Source: CAWATZ01 sp963784995 (GTDB lineage Bacteria > Planctomycetota > Planctomycetia > Gemmatales > Gemmataceae). Taken from it: DNA of 64,000 nucleotides. The stretch is from contig CAWATZ010000013.1 in NCBI GenBank assembly GCA_963784995.1, forward strand, positions 310,001-374,000, written 5' to 3'. The position numbers were made by a program, and so were the translations under genes. Shown piece by piece: positions 1 to 9,287 of this stretch (positions are counted from its first letter, which is position 1; every line of letters starts with the position of its first letter). Under the pieces are notes generated by a model. It did no database searches, was not told the origin of the DNA, and worked only from the letters and a program-made list of their open reading frames with translations.

Positions 1-436
1 CGTAACCGACCGCCTGGCAGACGGCCTCGAAGATGGCCAGCAGCCGGCCACGCTCGGCCGAGGGTTCGGTCCTGTGGATGAGGATGTCTGCGAGGGTGTT
101 CCCCTTGATGAGCTTCATGGCCAGGAAGGGCCGGCCATCGGCGAGGCTGCCGACCTGATGCACGGCTGGAATGCCTGGATGCTGCAACTGCCCGGTGATC
201 CGCGCCTCGCTGAGGAAGCGCTGGGCGACCGGCGAGTCGGCCGGGTAACGCTCCGACAGCAGCTTGACGGCGACGTCGCGGTCGAGGGCAACGTCACGGG
301 CGCGATAGACGACGCCCATACCGCCGTGGCCAATCTGCTCGCACAGCTGGTAGCCCGGCGGGCTGTGGAGGGCGACGGTCAGCTCGGCGGTGGTGGCCCC
401 GAGAGGTCCAGCGGTGCTTGTCAACTCTTCGGCCAC
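1..436 (-). CDS. Ser/Thr protein kinase, N-terminal part (runs off the window)
   Basis: The reverse strand encodes about 145 residues of a Hanks-type Ser/Thr kinase N-lobe, continuing past base 1. I see the glycine loop IGHGGMGVVYRA (about residues 35-46), the VAVKLL strand with the ATP-binding lysine at about residue 58, and the alpha-C region with SEARITGQLQHPGIPAVHQVG. The catalytic loop and DFG lie outside the window. I chose the GTG at 436 because a purine-rich stretch (gggaaaggaaaag) lies just upstream. The first 28 residues are a short linker before the kinase fold, as in planctomycete kinases. It is divergent from the PilZ gene at 764. Family is certain; substrate is unknown. Confidence 0.85.
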   Translation of the reverse strand, partial: MAEELTSTAGPLGATTAELTVALHSPPGYQLCEQIGHGGMGVVYRARDVALDRDVAVKLLSERYPADSPVAQRFLSEARITGQLQHPGIPAVHQVGSLADGRPFLAMKLIKGNTLADILIHRTEPSAERGRLLAIFEAVCQAVGY

Positions 437-763
437 GGCTTTTCCTTTCCCGGTTCTCCAGAGGTCGCCTGCTGTTATTCCAAACAACTGCGGCTCCAAG
501 TGACCCCGGTACGAAAGATGGTCATGGAGGACCGCCCTGCTAAGCCGTCCGGACGGTTCAGCAGGGCGGTCCTCCGTGAGGAATTGCCTTGCCTGGATAA
601 TATACTCAAAACCCAAGTGGATTTCCCCCGGAAACTCAGGATTGCTGGAGCGCCCGGCTGTTGCGCCATCGACCTCCTTTCATCGGTTGCGAGAGAGTGG
701 ATCGGTCCCTATACTTGCCTTTCAAGCGGTTCCCCCCTCGGGACCGAATGCAGCGAGGAGATT
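437..763. other. Divergent intergenic region
   Basis: This 327-base gap separates the divergent kinase and PilZ genes. Its main structure is the palindrome at 526-575 listed separately. I see no open frame with a convincing start in it. Confidence 0.6.
526..575. repeat. Palindrome with 25-nt arms
   Basis: Bases 526-550 and 551-575 are inverted copies with two mismatches and no loop. The element lies between two divergent genes, so it is not a 3' terminator. It belongs to the general class of long GC-rich palindromes seen in other gaps of this window. Confidence 0.8.
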
Positions 764-1087
764 ATGGCGGATTCTACCGACCGACGCGCGGCGGAGCGCT
801 TCCCGGTCAACGCAGACGCCTGCTGCCCCTTCCTTTCGCCGGTGCAGGAAAGCCCTGCCCCTGTCAAGATCCGAGACGTATCCATGACAGGCATCGGCCT
901 GGTGATGGGCCGCACTGTCGAACCGGGGACCTTGCTGGCCCTGACCCTCTCCAACCCGGCCAAGGGTTTTACCAAGACGGTGCTGGTCCGGGTCGCGCAT
1001 GCGACCCCCCTGCATGGCAGCTACCTGATCGGGGGCAATTTTACGCTCCCCCTTACCTATCAAGAGATGTCAACCTTGGTGTTGTAG
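764..1087 (+). CDS. PilZ domain protein
   Basis: A 107-residue single-domain PilZ protein, a family that binds cyclic di-GMP. The RxxxR motif is at R8-R12 (RRAAERFPV) and the second motif is D38-V-S-M-T-G43, matching the D/NxSxxG signature. The remainder gives the small beta-barrel, ending with GGNFTLPLTYQEM. The longer frame that begins near base 74 is antisense to the kinase, so I start at the ATG at 764, preceded by agcgaggag. Such stand-alone PilZ proteins act as c-di-GMP adaptors; the target cannot be read from the sequence. Confidence 0.85.
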   Translation: MADSTDRRAAERFPVNADACCPFLSPVQESPAPVKIRDVSMTGIGLVMGRTVEPGTLLALTLSNPAKGFTKTVLVRVAHATPLHGSYLIGGNFTLPLTYQEMSTLVL

Positions 1088-1222
1088 CAGGTCCGGCCGA
1101 CCCGGCCGAGGTGCCCGATCTCCGTTCAAGGGACGGGTTTCAGAACAACTTTTTCAATACTCTGTCGATGGGGGACGAAGAACGAACGTCAGGCGTCAGT
1201 TGTTCTTGCTGGAGTCGCTCCC

Positions 1223-3025
1223 ATGGCCTGGCTCGCAAACTCCATGAAACTGATCGGCAAATATGGCAAAGCGGCCAAGGTCGTCGTCTCGGGCGTCCTC
1301 AACGTGGTGGCCCCCGGCAGTGGCAGCCTCCTCAGCCTGGCCGGGGAGGTTCTCGACGCTGCCCAGGACGTTTCCGAGAACACCCAGCGTGAGCGCTGGG
1401 AAGCGGAGATGCTGGCCCGGATGGGCCAGAGCGAGACGGAACTGCAGCGCCTTGGCCAGCTGCTGGAATGCCTCCTGGCGCCGCTGGCAGTGCTGTGCGA
1501 CAAGGCCGCCGCCTTCGCCGACCAGGCCGAGGACCTGCCCGACATCATTGGCCGCGCCCTTGCTGCCAATCCGGCGCTGTCGGAAGCGCTGCACGGCATC
1601 GAGGGCATCAAGGTCCAGTTCGACGCCTTCCACGCCGACCTGCGCCGCGTGGCCCGGAACCAGGCGGACGCCATTCCCGTCTACGAACGCATGAACCGGG
1701 TGGCCGATTACTTCGACGAGCTGTGGGCTGCCGGCATCAACCCCCGGGATTTCGCCCATTACGTCCAAAGCCATCGGGAAGCGGTCGCCAGGATCGAGCT
1801 GGGCAAGACAGCCGACCTGGACGGGCTGCTGCTGGACATGCGCTCGGCCACGCCGAAGGCCGCCAGCGTTTGCGTGTTGGAGGCGGCGGCAGCGACCCGC
1901 GAGGGGGACTATCCGGCCGCCCAGCGTGCCCTGGCCACCGCCGTTCGGCTGCGTCCGCAAGACGCCAATCTCGCGGAACTGTCCCGGCGAGTGACCGTGC
2001 TGGCCACCCAGGCAACCCCGAAGAGGGATCCAGCAAGGACGGACTCGCCAGCGTCCGAAGTGGGGCGGCTGCAACCGGGCGACACGGTGGACGGCTGGTT
2101 ACTGGAGACACGCCTGGGAGCGGGCGGTTGGGGCCAGGTGTTCAAGGCCAGTCGGGAGGGCCAGACTCGGGCGCTCAAGGTGATGCACCCCAACCATGCC
2201 ACCGACCGAGCCTTCGTCGAACGCTTCAAGAAGGAGATCGAGGCCCTGATGCGGCTGCCGCGCCACAGCAACCTGGTGCGAGTCGAGAGCTTCGGCTACT
2301 GCACAGCCCGGCAAACCTGGTATCTGGTCATGGAATACCTCGACGGCCAGACACTGGAGCAGTTCCTCGCCTTCAAGGGGCCGCTCACCGAAGGGCAGGT
2401 GCGCAAGGTCTTCCCGGACCTGGTTGAAGGACTGGCGCGAGCGCATAAGGTGGGGATCGTGCATCGGGACATCAAGCCAGGCAACCTGATTTTCCGGCAG
2501 AGCGACCAGCGGCTGGTCCTGGTCGATTTCGGGCTGGCGGTGGGCGTGGAGGACTTCGGGCGAACCAGGGTCGGCGGCATCTCGATCCAGTTCGCGGCCC
2601 CGGAGCAGCACTTCGGCGACCCCGCTACGCAGGCCAGCGACGTCTTCAGCCTGTGTGCCGTCATCCACTCCGCGCTGAACCACGACAAGCCGGAGCTGCG
2701 CAAGCCCCACTATTTTACCCCAAGCCTGGCCCCGGATTCATTGCGGGAGGTGTTGACTGCCGGGCTCCGGTCGAACGTGCGGGAACGGCTACAAGACGCC
2801 GGCCAGTTACTCGCCGCACTGCGCCGCGCTCATTCTGAGAGCCGGAAGCTATCTTCAAACGTGAGGTCCAACTCTAACTTGGGCCAGAGACCATCGGTTA
2901 GGGCGAGGGAACACTCCCAGAGAAAAGGGCAGATCGAAGGGTTGAAGGCTCAAGCAGCGGAACAGTTGAAGAAGAATCTCACCGGGGAAAGATTGGCGAT
3001 ACGATCACCAACGAACTCGGGATGA
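1223..3025 (+). CDS. Ser/Thr protein kinase with N-terminal helical region (front part of a kinase/FGE gene)
   Basis: A 600-residue frame. Residues 1-280 are a helical, Ala/Leu-rich region with TPR-like character (EGDYPAAQRALATAVRLRP). The kinase domain starts near residue 290: glycine loop GAGGWGQVF at about 298, catalytic loop HRDIKPGN at about 414-421, DFG at about 435-437, and an APE-like segment (AAPEQHFG). Kinase-FGE fusions of this type are common in Gemmata relatives. The frame ends at a TGA that overlaps the ATG at 3022, but the FGE domain reads back upstream in another frame to about 2986 (KIGDTITNELGMKF). The two halves therefore look like one gene split by loss of a base near the GGGG at 2984-2987. 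Whether this is a real mutation or a sequence error is not decidable here. Confidence 0.85.
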   Translation: MAWLANSMKLIGKYGKAAKVVVSGVLNVVAPGSGSLLSLAGEVLDAAQDVSENTQRERWEAEMLARMGQSETELQRLGQLLECLLAPLAVLCDKAAAFADQAEDLPDIIGRALAANPALSEALHGIEGIKVQFDAFHADLRRVARNQADAIPVYERMNRVADYFDELWAAGINPRDFAHYVQSHREAVARIELGKTADLDGLLLDMRSATPKAASVCVLEAAAATREGDYPAAQRALATAVRLRPQDANLAELSRRVTVLATQATPKRDPARTDSPASEVGRLQPGDTVDGWLLETRLGAGGWGQVFKASREGQTRALKVMHPNHATDRAFVERFKKEIEALMRLPRHSNLVRVESFGYCTARQTWYLVMEYLDGQTLEQFLAFKGPLTEGQVRKVFPDLVEGLARAHKVGIVHRDIKPGNLIFRQSDQRLVLVDFGLAVGVEDFGRTRVGGISIQFAAPEQHFGDPATQASDVFSLCAVIHSALNHDKPELRKPHYFTPSLAPDSLREVLTAGLRSNVRERLQDAGQLLAALRRAHSESRKLSSNVRSNSNLGQRPSVRAREHSQRKGQIEGLKAQAAEQLKKNLTGERLAIRSPTNSG

Positions 3026-3708
3026 AGTTCGCGTGGGTGCCCCCAGGGAAGGGCTGGCTGGGAGGGGGCGACGGCAAGCCGGGGACCAAGGAATTCACCC
3101 TGGCCCAGGGGTTGTGGTGCGGCGTTTACCCCGTCACTCAGGCGGAGTGGCAGGCGGTCATGGGCAACAACCCAGCCCACTTTGGCGGCAACCCGCGGTA
3201 TCCAGTCGAGAACGTCTCGTGGAACGACGTGCAGGAATTCCTGGGGGCACTGGGTGTTAGGCTTGTGAAATGTGGACTAATATATAGATTGCCGAGTGAG
3301 GAGGAATGGGAATACATCTGTCGAGGAGGGCCTGCTTCTCAAAACCAGAGCGGCTTTCACTTCTACTTGCGGTGAACGACGGACCTTACCCCTGTGCTGA
3401 CGAACAACCTCTCATCAACTGAAGCCAACTTCAACGGTGATTACCCTGCGGGCTCCGCAGCCAAGGGACCATACCTGCGACGGCCTTGCGAAGTTGGGAG
3501 GTATTGGCCAAATCCCCTAGGTATCTACGACCTCCACGGCAACGTCTGGGAATGGACTTCCTCCCAGAAGGGTTCGGACTGTGTGAACCGGGGCGGGTGC
3601 TGGAGCAGCTACAGTGCCGACTGCACGGCGGCGTACCGGAACTGGCTCGACCCGACCGACCGCTTCAACAACCTAGGTTTCCGCGTCCTCGCAGTTCCGG
3701 CGGTATAA
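2986..3708 (+). pseudogene. Formylglycine-generating-enzyme/sulfatase-modifying-factor domain, interrupted by an in-frame TGA
   Basis: This is the C-terminal FGE-sulfatase domain of the kinase gene before it. It starts with the family's usual ITNELGMKF opening and shows YPVTQAEWQAVMG, VENVSWNDVQEF, LPSEEEWEYICRGG, NPLGIYDLHGNVWEW and the closing GFRVLAVPAV. A TGA at 3373-3375 interrupts the frame between FHFYLR and TTDLTPV; the same frame then continues to the stop at 3706-3708. With the frameshift upstream, the domain carries two lesions. It may be a decayed module or reflect sequence errors. In kinase fusions this fold usually is not a true sulfatase activator and its role is unknown. Confidence 0.75.
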
Positions 3709-3985
3709 GCAGGCAAGAGTGGTGCGTTGCTCGGTGGCCTTACCCATTGGCTGGTGTCATCGGCCCGACCGTTCAAACACCACGATATCGGTGAAGGCAT
3801 CCGTACCGCTGTGCGGCACTTGCACGCCGGAGCCATACGGTGACCGACGCGACGGTTGCGCAAAGGCAGGAGCGATTGCGTGCCGATGGCCGCGAATCGG
3901 CCACAACCAAACCACGAACGAGGTCCGGTCGTGCTTCGGTGTGGCAGGTGTTTTTGTTGTTTCTGGCGGCCGAGACTGGCACCGG

Positions 3986-4843
3986 CTAACCGAATATTCG
4001 CCGGAGCACGGTCAGGGTCTTGCTGTCGTCGATCTCCCCCATCATTACGATGGATTCCGAATCCAGACCATTCAGGGACGGTCCGAACACCCCGGTGAGA
4101 ATTCCCTTCCGGTCGCGGACCAGATATAGCCGGTCATGGAACCGATATTTCGTGGGGTAGAAATCGAACTCGACCTTGGGGAACACCGCCTTCACCGTGC
4201 GATCGAAGACTTGCTTTGATGGCTTATCTTGGGTGGTTCGCGGATTCGTGAGCAGCTTGAATGATGAATTGGCTTTAAGCCCGAGGGCGGAAAAGTACTC
4301 AACGACGTTGGCGTACCCACCCGATTCTCCCGTCTCGCCGGTGTCGGCAAGAAGGTACGGATCGGTGATGATGACCTCTTTGATGCCTTTCCCTCCAGCG
4401 TGATGCTTCTTCACCAAATCCAGGAATAATGCCTTGGGAGCCTTTCGATCGCCAGCGAGTATAACGTCGAGCTTGAAGTCGCTGTCGAGTTCCTCCGGCG
4501 TACTCGGATCGTTCTCATCGGTGCCACTCGGCTTTGCGAGCGGACGTAGAGGGCAATCAGCCGCGGGGCAGTCGCTGGCATCGACCCCCTCGAGTTCCTG
4601 CAGTTCCCGCTCCCAGTCGTTGTTCGGCAGCTCGCCAGGTGTGCTTTCATCAGCGCTCGCTACCCACTCGCGCAGTGCGGGGAGAAATGATTCCGGCTCC
4701 CCGTCAAACAGGAAGATCGGCCACATGATCCGGAAGGCGAACTGCCGGTCCGGATCGAGCAACTCGGGCAGGTGCGTCCGGATATATTCCACGTCTTCCG
4801 GGCGACATGGCAGGCCGAGCCAGAACCGTATCCACCAATCCAT
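3986..4843 (-). CDS. PLD-like fold protein (MIT-C-terminal-like, HDR motif)
   Basis: A 285-residue protein. I start at the ATG at 4843 because agaggggag lies 8 bases upstream; an upstream frame extension to 4903 has no such site. Residues 1-130 contain WW-rich and acidic stretches without recognisable domains. The C-terminal half has EVIITDPYLL followed by RFHDRLYLVRDRKG and GVFGPSLNGL. This resembles phospholipase D-like folds in which HxK is replaced by HDR, as in the C-terminal domain of MITD1-type proteins. The assignment is by motif resemblance only. It may bind nucleic acid or lipid, and such modules turn up in defence loci, but nothing here proves that. Neighbours on the same strand (5468, 5868) are poorly characterised. 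Confidence 0.65.
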   Translation of the reverse strand: MDWWIRFWLGLPCRPEDVEYIRTHLPELLDPDRQFAFRIMWPIFLFDGEPESFLPALREWVASADESTPGELPNNDWERELQELEGVDASDCPAADCPLRPLAKPSGTDENDPSTPEELDSDFKLDVILAGDRKAPKALFLDLVKKHHAGGKGIKEVIITDPYLLADTGETGESGGYANVVEYFSALGLKANSSFKLLTNPRTTQDKPSKQVFDRTVKAVFPKVEFDFYPTKYRFHDRLYLVRDRKGILTGVFGPSLNGLDSESIVMMGEIDDSKTLTVLRRIFG

Positions 4844-5030
4844 CTGATTATCTCCCCTCTGCAATCTGCGATCACATGCTCCACGGCGCCGCGCGTTTCC
4901 CATCAGACGCGCAAAACATTGGTACGGTTCGCGAGGCGGGTGCGGCTTGACCCCATGTCAACCGGAAAGAACCGGAAAAAGAACGCAAGTTAATTCACGC
5001 AACCTTCACAATTCAGGGCAATGCCACCAT

Positions 5031-5430
5031 TTGAGAGAGCTTGATTCGTCCGCGAAGCGAGCCTTGGTCCAGCAGGCCCGGCAGGTGCCGACCTCGCCGT
5101 TGCACCTGTTCTTCCGCGATGTGGTCGATTCGATCGCGCGTGAGCCAGGAGTCGCCGCCCCTCTGATCCTATCGGAGCCTCGTTGTCCAGTTGCCCAGGG
5201 GCCAGCCCTGCATTTATTCCCCATTGTTCCGCGAATCCCCAGGCACCTGTCCATCCCAGTCGTCTTCTTTTCGGTGTTCGAGCGCGAGTGGCAGCACGAG
5301 GATCGGGAGAAGTGGGAGCCGCACTTCAAGGAAATGCACCCCCCCAGGTGACGAGTACCGCGACATCTGCAACGTAAGCGTCCGCTCGGTACTCATCGAG
5401 CCGGAGTGCTTCTTGGACCATCTCTGTTAG
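5031..5430 (+). pseudogene. Possible coding remnant, unknown
   Basis: The plus strand from about 5031 reads about 107 residues with protein-like composition and GC-rich third positions (FFRDVVDSIAREPG, SVFEREWQHEDREKWEPHF). It stops just after a seven-C run at 5338-5344. Dropping one C would extend it to the TAG at 5428-5430 (GDEYRDICNVSVRSVLIEP). There is no clear start codon or ribosome site. I do not recognise a family. Treat as a weak call: a gene fragment or chance frame. Confidence 0.3.
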
Positions 5431-5467
5431 CCCGCCCCCCTTGTCTGAAGAGGCCGACAGGGTGAAA

Positions 5468-5854
5468 CTACGCCAAACGGAGCAGATAGGCGATGATCTC
5501 CGCCGTGCGAGGTCGCTGCATGATCTGGCCAATGGCCTTGAGGAGTTCGCCCTCGTCTTTGATCCGGGGGAACTTGTCTCCTTCAGGGGTCCCCAGCTCT
5601 GCATCGAACGGGTTAGCAGACGGTGTGGTCACCTGGAAAAAGAGGTGGACATTGCCCGTTTTGATGACCCGAATGTAGCAGTTGTACCGGATCTTGGTCA
5701 CCGGTCCCGCAAGCGGGTCGGCGACACCAACCGCATCCACGTAGAAGTCCAGTTTGTTGTTCGTGATCTTCGCGAGGTCACCGGCGGCATCGTACAGCAT
5801 CTCGGCCATGGTGCGGGGCGGAGAGGCGCTCACAGGGGGCCATAGGTTTGGCAT
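5468..5854 (-). CDS. Hypothetical protein, 128 aa
   Basis: The ATG at 5854 has an excellent ribosome site (aaaggagag, 6 bases upstream), which decides the start over the longer frame from 5920. The protein is soluble, with KITNNKLDFYVDAVGVADP, a beta-rich middle (IRYNCYIRVIKTGNVHLFFQVTTPS) and a C-terminal helix ending AEIIAYLLRLA. I recognise no family. It starts 13 bases after the end of the endonuclease/exonuclease/phosphatase-like gene on the same strand, so the two probably formed one transcription unit. Confidence 0.7.
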   Translation of the reverse strand: MPNLWPPVSASPPRTMAEMLYDAAGDLAKITNNKLDFYVDAVGVADPLAGPVTKIRYNCYIRVIKTGNVHLFFQVTTPSANPFDAELGTPEGDKFPRIKDEGELLKAIGQIMQRPRTAEIIAYLLRLA

Positions 5855-5867
5855 TCTCGCTCTCCTT

Positions 5868-6570
5868 TTAGAGGTTCCAATGGAAAACCAGCGGAAGATG
5901 GTCGGAGCCGACAGTCTCATCTGGGATTCCGTCAGGTCTCAACAGATGGACAGTCCCAACCGTCGTCAGGATCTTGATCTTCTCTTCTGGGAATCTGATG
6001 CATTCTTCAGGGCGAAGCACGACCTGGTCAAGCACGTGCCAAAAAAGCTCCCCAGCGAGCCTGTTCTGCCAGTAATGCGTCGCCATCCCTGCTTCTTGCG
6101 AGGCGACGTGCCCGTAGAGTCGCCACGTGGGGTTATAGAAAAACTCTTCTCGGTCGTCACTCAGGCGGATGGCCCTGCTGGTCTGATTGCTCTCCTGCCG
6201 AATCCCAATGGCATGGAGACCGTCCGAGGAGAGTATTGCTGACTCAAATGGCTGGGCGTTGAAGTCTCCGACCACGATCGACCGCCGGTGACTGTTTGCC
6301 TCTGCCGCCCTGACGAATTCCGCCACTCGCCGGAAAAACACCCTCCTCGTTCCGTCATCATTGTTCATTCTGTCGAGGCCGTGGACGAGCGCGAAGCGCC
6401 CTTCAACACCGGAATCCGGTGTCCAGTCCCACAACTCCAGGCGGGTTCCGATCGTAACCGACGACAACCTCAACGAGCAAAACAACATCGACGTTGTGTT
6501 CCCGGACTATGCTTTGAACCAGCAGATCTCGGTTTCGGTTCTGAACGTTCCATAGCAGAAACGCAGCCAC
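5868..6570 (-). pseudogene. Endonuclease/exonuclease/phosphatase family protein, frameshifted and internally shortened
   Basis: Family: Mg-dependent EEP nucleases/phosphatases. The C-terminal part (from 6488) has the family motifs VVGDFNAQPFE and GSDHLPLVFHW. The N-terminal motif is in another frame beginning at a GTG at 6570, which has gggagg 5 bases upstream: LLWNVQNRNRDLL, then NVDVVLLVE carrying the metal-binding glutamate. The two parts are joined by a shift somewhere around 6440-6480. Only about 35 residues lie between LVE and ALVHGLDRM, where the family normally has roughly twice that, so an internal deletion as well as a one-base shift is likely. Probably inactive. Confidence 0.65.
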
Positions 6571-6764
6571 TTCAACCTCCCGTCAAGGCAACTGCACGTA
6601 TTTCGCAGAAAGGCCTCGACAGCTTTCATTGCTGGCCAGGCAAGTCTTTGCGGAGCACAGAGTCAGGCTTGCCCAAGTCCGAGATGGTCCCTCATCATTC
6701 GAGCTGGAGACATTGTACCGCGCAGGTCAGGCAGTACCAATCGGGCGAGGATTGGCCCTCTCCC

Positions 6765-8834
6765 TTACCCGCCGCGTGGTCGGGTGATCCCCAGCTTCTG
6801 CATGCGCGAGATCAGCGTCGTCCGTTTCATCCCCAGCCGGGCCGCCGCTCCCGCCGGGCCGCCGATCACCCAGTTGGTCTGGTGCAGTGCCGCCAGGATG
6901 TGTTCGCGCTCCGCGTCGGCCAGCGTGGTCACCTCGGTGTCCTGCTCTTCGAGCGGAGCCTTCAGCTCCTCGACCGCCACCCGCAGCACCGGGCCAGGCG
7001 ACAGCAGCACGCTCCGCTCGATGAAGTTTTCCAGCTCGCGCACGTTCCCCGGCCAGGGATAGCGTGTCAGCGCCTCCATCGCCTCCGTCGGGATTGACTC
7101 GATGGTCCGCTTGAGCCGGCGGGCGTGCTGCTGCACGAAATAACGCACCAGCAGCGGGATGTCCTCGCGCCGCTGCCGCAGCGGCGGCAGCGTCAGTGGG
7201 AAGACGTTCAGCCGGTAATACAGGTCGTCGCGGAACTGCCGCTGGGCCACCATCCGGGGCAGGTCGCGGTTGGTGGCAGCGACCACCCGGACGCTGACGT
7301 GCAGCGTGCGCGTGCCGCCCAGACGCTCGAACTCCTGCTCCTGGAGGACGCGCAGCAGTTTCGGCTGCAGCTCCAGCGGGATCTCTCCGATCTCGTCGAG
7401 GAAAAGAGTGCCGCCGTCGGCCAGCTCAAAGCGGCCGACCTTCTGGGCGACCGCTCCGGTGAAGGCGCCCTTCTCGTGGCCGAACAGCTCGCTCTCCAGC
7501 AGGCCGCCGGGGATCGCGGCGCAATTGAGTTTGACGAAGGTGCGTTCCTTGCGGCTGCTGTGGGTGTGGATGGCGCGGGCGATTCGTTCCTTGCCGGTGC
7601 CGGTCTCGCCCTGGATCAGGACGGTGGAATCGGCGGGAGCGACGATCTCCACCTGGCGGAGGACGTTCTGAATGGCGGCGCTGGTGCCGACGATCTCTTC
7701 AAACTGGTATTCGGTGCGGATCTCGTCTTCGAGGTAGAGCTTCTCCTCGTTGAGCTTGTCCTTCAGCTCCTCGATCTGCCGGTAGGCGAGGGCGTTCTCG
7801 ATCGCCAGCGCGACTTGGCCCGCGACCTGGGCGAGCAATTCGACCTCGCCGGGGGTGAAGCCGCTCTCCTGGAGCCGACCCACGTTTAACGTGCCCAGGG
7901 TCCGGCTCCGGGACATCAGCGGCACGGAGCAAATGCAGCGGATTCCCTCGCCCAGCAAAGTCCGGCTGACCTCCACGTTGAAGCGCTCCAGTTCCTGGGG
8001 CCCGAAGGTCATCGGCCGGCCGGAGGTCAGCACCTGGCCGGCGGGAGTCTCATGGAAGGGGAGGACCATTTCCTCCTGAATCAGCCCCTTGCCCTTGGGG
8101 AAGTCGAGAGCATGAATTCGCAGCGTCTGCTGGCCTGGCTCGTGGAGGATCAGGCTCAGGTAATCCTGCTGCAAGACCGACCGCAGCGAGGCGGCGATCT
8201 GCTGAAAGAGTTGGCGAAAGTCCAGCTGGGTGACCACGGCATTGTTGATTTCCAGCAGTAGCCGGAGCCGGTCGCGCTCCTCCGCGAGCTGACGCTGATA
8301 CAGCTGGCTGCTCTGAAAGTTCAAGGTGTTGTCCACGGCGACCGCAACCAGTCGCGCCACCTGGGCAAACAGACCCAGGTCGCAGGCATCGTAAGTGCGC
8401 GGGCGGGCGCTGGCAAAGTTGATGGACCCGAGGCGGCGCTGGGGGGTGGTCAGGGGCAGGTAGTAGCCCGACCTCATGCCGTAGCCGCGCCAGGTCGAGG
8501 TCAGCTGGGGGAAGCGCGTTTCCCGCTCATAATCGGAGATGATCAGCGGCTCTTGCGACAGCCACACCCAGCCGCCTGGTGAATCGGAAGGGGGCAGCGT
8601 CGGGCCGATTCCGACGTTCATCGGCTGGTCCGACTCCAGGACGTGCAGGCGCATCACGTCCTCTTCCGGGTCGTGGAGTTGCACCGCGATAAAGTCGAAC
8701 TCCACCACTTTCCGCAGCCGCTGAGCCAGTTCGTGGAAGAGGCCAATAAGATTGTCATGGCGAGTCAGGGACTCCAGCGCCTCCAGCAGCGCTTCGTCGC
8801 GCTGCGAATCGGCTGGCTGCGGTTGCTGGTTCAT
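6765..8834 (-). CDS. Sigma-54-dependent transcriptional activator with two GAF domains
   Basis: A 689-residue enhancer-binding protein. Order: N-terminal GAF domain (about 25-180), second GAF domain (about 215-365, with GIRCICSVPLMSRSRTLG), short coiled linker (EELKDKLNEEKLYLEDE), AAA+ domain (about 385-620) with Walker A GETGTGKE near 407 and the sigma-54 contact loop GAFTGA near 457, then a Fis-type helix-turn-helix at the C-terminus (NWVIGGPAGAAARLGMKRTTL). This is the FhlA-like architecture: small-molecule sensing by GAF controls ATP-dependent opening of sigma-54 promoters. I start at ATG 8834 (MNQQPQPADSQ); the frame further upstream is antisense to the cobalamin adenosyltransferase gene. 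The ligand and target genes are unknown. Confidence 0.92.
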   Translation of the reverse strand: MNQQPQPADSQRDEALLEALESLTRHDNLIGLFHELAQRLRKVVEFDFIAVQLHDPEEDVMRLHVLESDQPMNVGIGPTLPPSDSPGGWVWLSQEPLIISDYERETRFPQLTSTWRGYGMRSGYYLPLTTPQRRLGSINFASARPRTYDACDLGLFAQVARLVAVAVDNTLNFQSSQLYQRQLAEERDRLRLLLEINNAVVTQLDFRQLFQQIAASLRSVLQQDYLSLILHEPGQQTLRIHALDFPKGKGLIQEEMVLPFHETPAGQVLTSGRPMTFGPQELERFNVEVSRTLLGEGIRCICSVPLMSRSRTLGTLNVGRLQESGFTPGEVELLAQVAGQVALAIENALAYRQIEELKDKLNEEKLYLEDEIRTEYQFEEIVGTSAAIQNVLRQVEIVAPADSTVLIQGETGTGKERIARAIHTHSSRKERTFVKLNCAAIPGGLLESELFGHEKGAFTGAVAQKVGRFELADGGTLFLDEIGEIPLELQPKLLRVLQEQEFERLGGTRTLHVSVRVVAATNRDLPRMVAQRQFRDDLYYRLNVFPLTLPPLRQRREDIPLLVRYFVQQHARRLKRTIESIPTEAMEALTRYPWPGNVRELENFIERSVLLSPGPVLRVAVEELKAPLEEQDTEVTTLADAEREHILAALHQTNWVIGGPAGAAARLGMKRTTLISRMQKLGITRPRGG

Positions 8835-8991
8835 GTCGTAGGGTCCAATCTGCCCAATCCGCCCAGAACAAGTCAAAAAGCGTCGAATAGGATCTTGCAG
8901 AGCCCTGCTAACCATGCTATAGGGAATGAGGTTGCTTTTTTCTGTCCAGGGTCTCCTTTTCCTCCGGCGGCCGACCGGGGTGGTTGGAATC

Positions 8992-9129
8992 ATGATCTTT
9001 GGTGAGCTAGAAACGTCTCGATTCCTGGCGGCGGTGCAGCGCCTCAAACAACAGCAACGCAAGAAGGCGCGGCTGACTCGCCAGGCCAAGCAGCGCATCC
9101 GGGAAATGCTTCGCAAGATGCGAGAATGA
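8992..9129 (+). CDS. Small basic protein, 45 aa (tentative)
   Basis: A short frame starting at an ATG at 8992 in the gap between the sigma-54 activator and the cobalamin gene. It encodes an amphipathic, strongly basic helix (VQRLKQQQRKKARLTRQAKQ). Composition suggests a small nucleic-acid-binding or ribosome-associated peptide, but no family is recognised and the ribosome site is weak. It ends 7 bases before the palindrome at 9137, which could serve as its terminator. Could be spurious. Confidence 0.35.
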   Translation: MIFGELETSRFLAAVQRLKQQQRKKARLTRQAKQRIREMLRKMRE

Positions 9130-9136
9130 AAAAAGC

Positions 9137-9267
9137 CCTGTGGGTGCGCTGCGCGACCCACGGCTGAGATCCATAACCCCTTCGGGGTAAAAAGACAACG
9201 GGTATCCTGTTTTCTACCCCGAAGGGGTTGCATATCCCAGCCGTGGGTCGCGCAGCGCACCCACAGG
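9137..9267. repeat. 131-bp palindromic element with ~53-nt arms
   Basis: Arms 9137-9189 and 9215-9267 are inverted copies with very few mismatches around a 25-nt AT-richer centre. The inner part contains a secondary palindrome (accccttcggggt). The element sits directly upstream of the cobalamin adenosyltransferase start. Confidence 0.85.
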
Positions 9268-9287
9268 ATCCGTGCAGGGGCACCGTC

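Noticed and set aside
3709..3985. Additional gene between the FGE remnant and the PLD-like gene
   Set aside because: Candidate frames overlap on several frames without start sites or protein-like composition.
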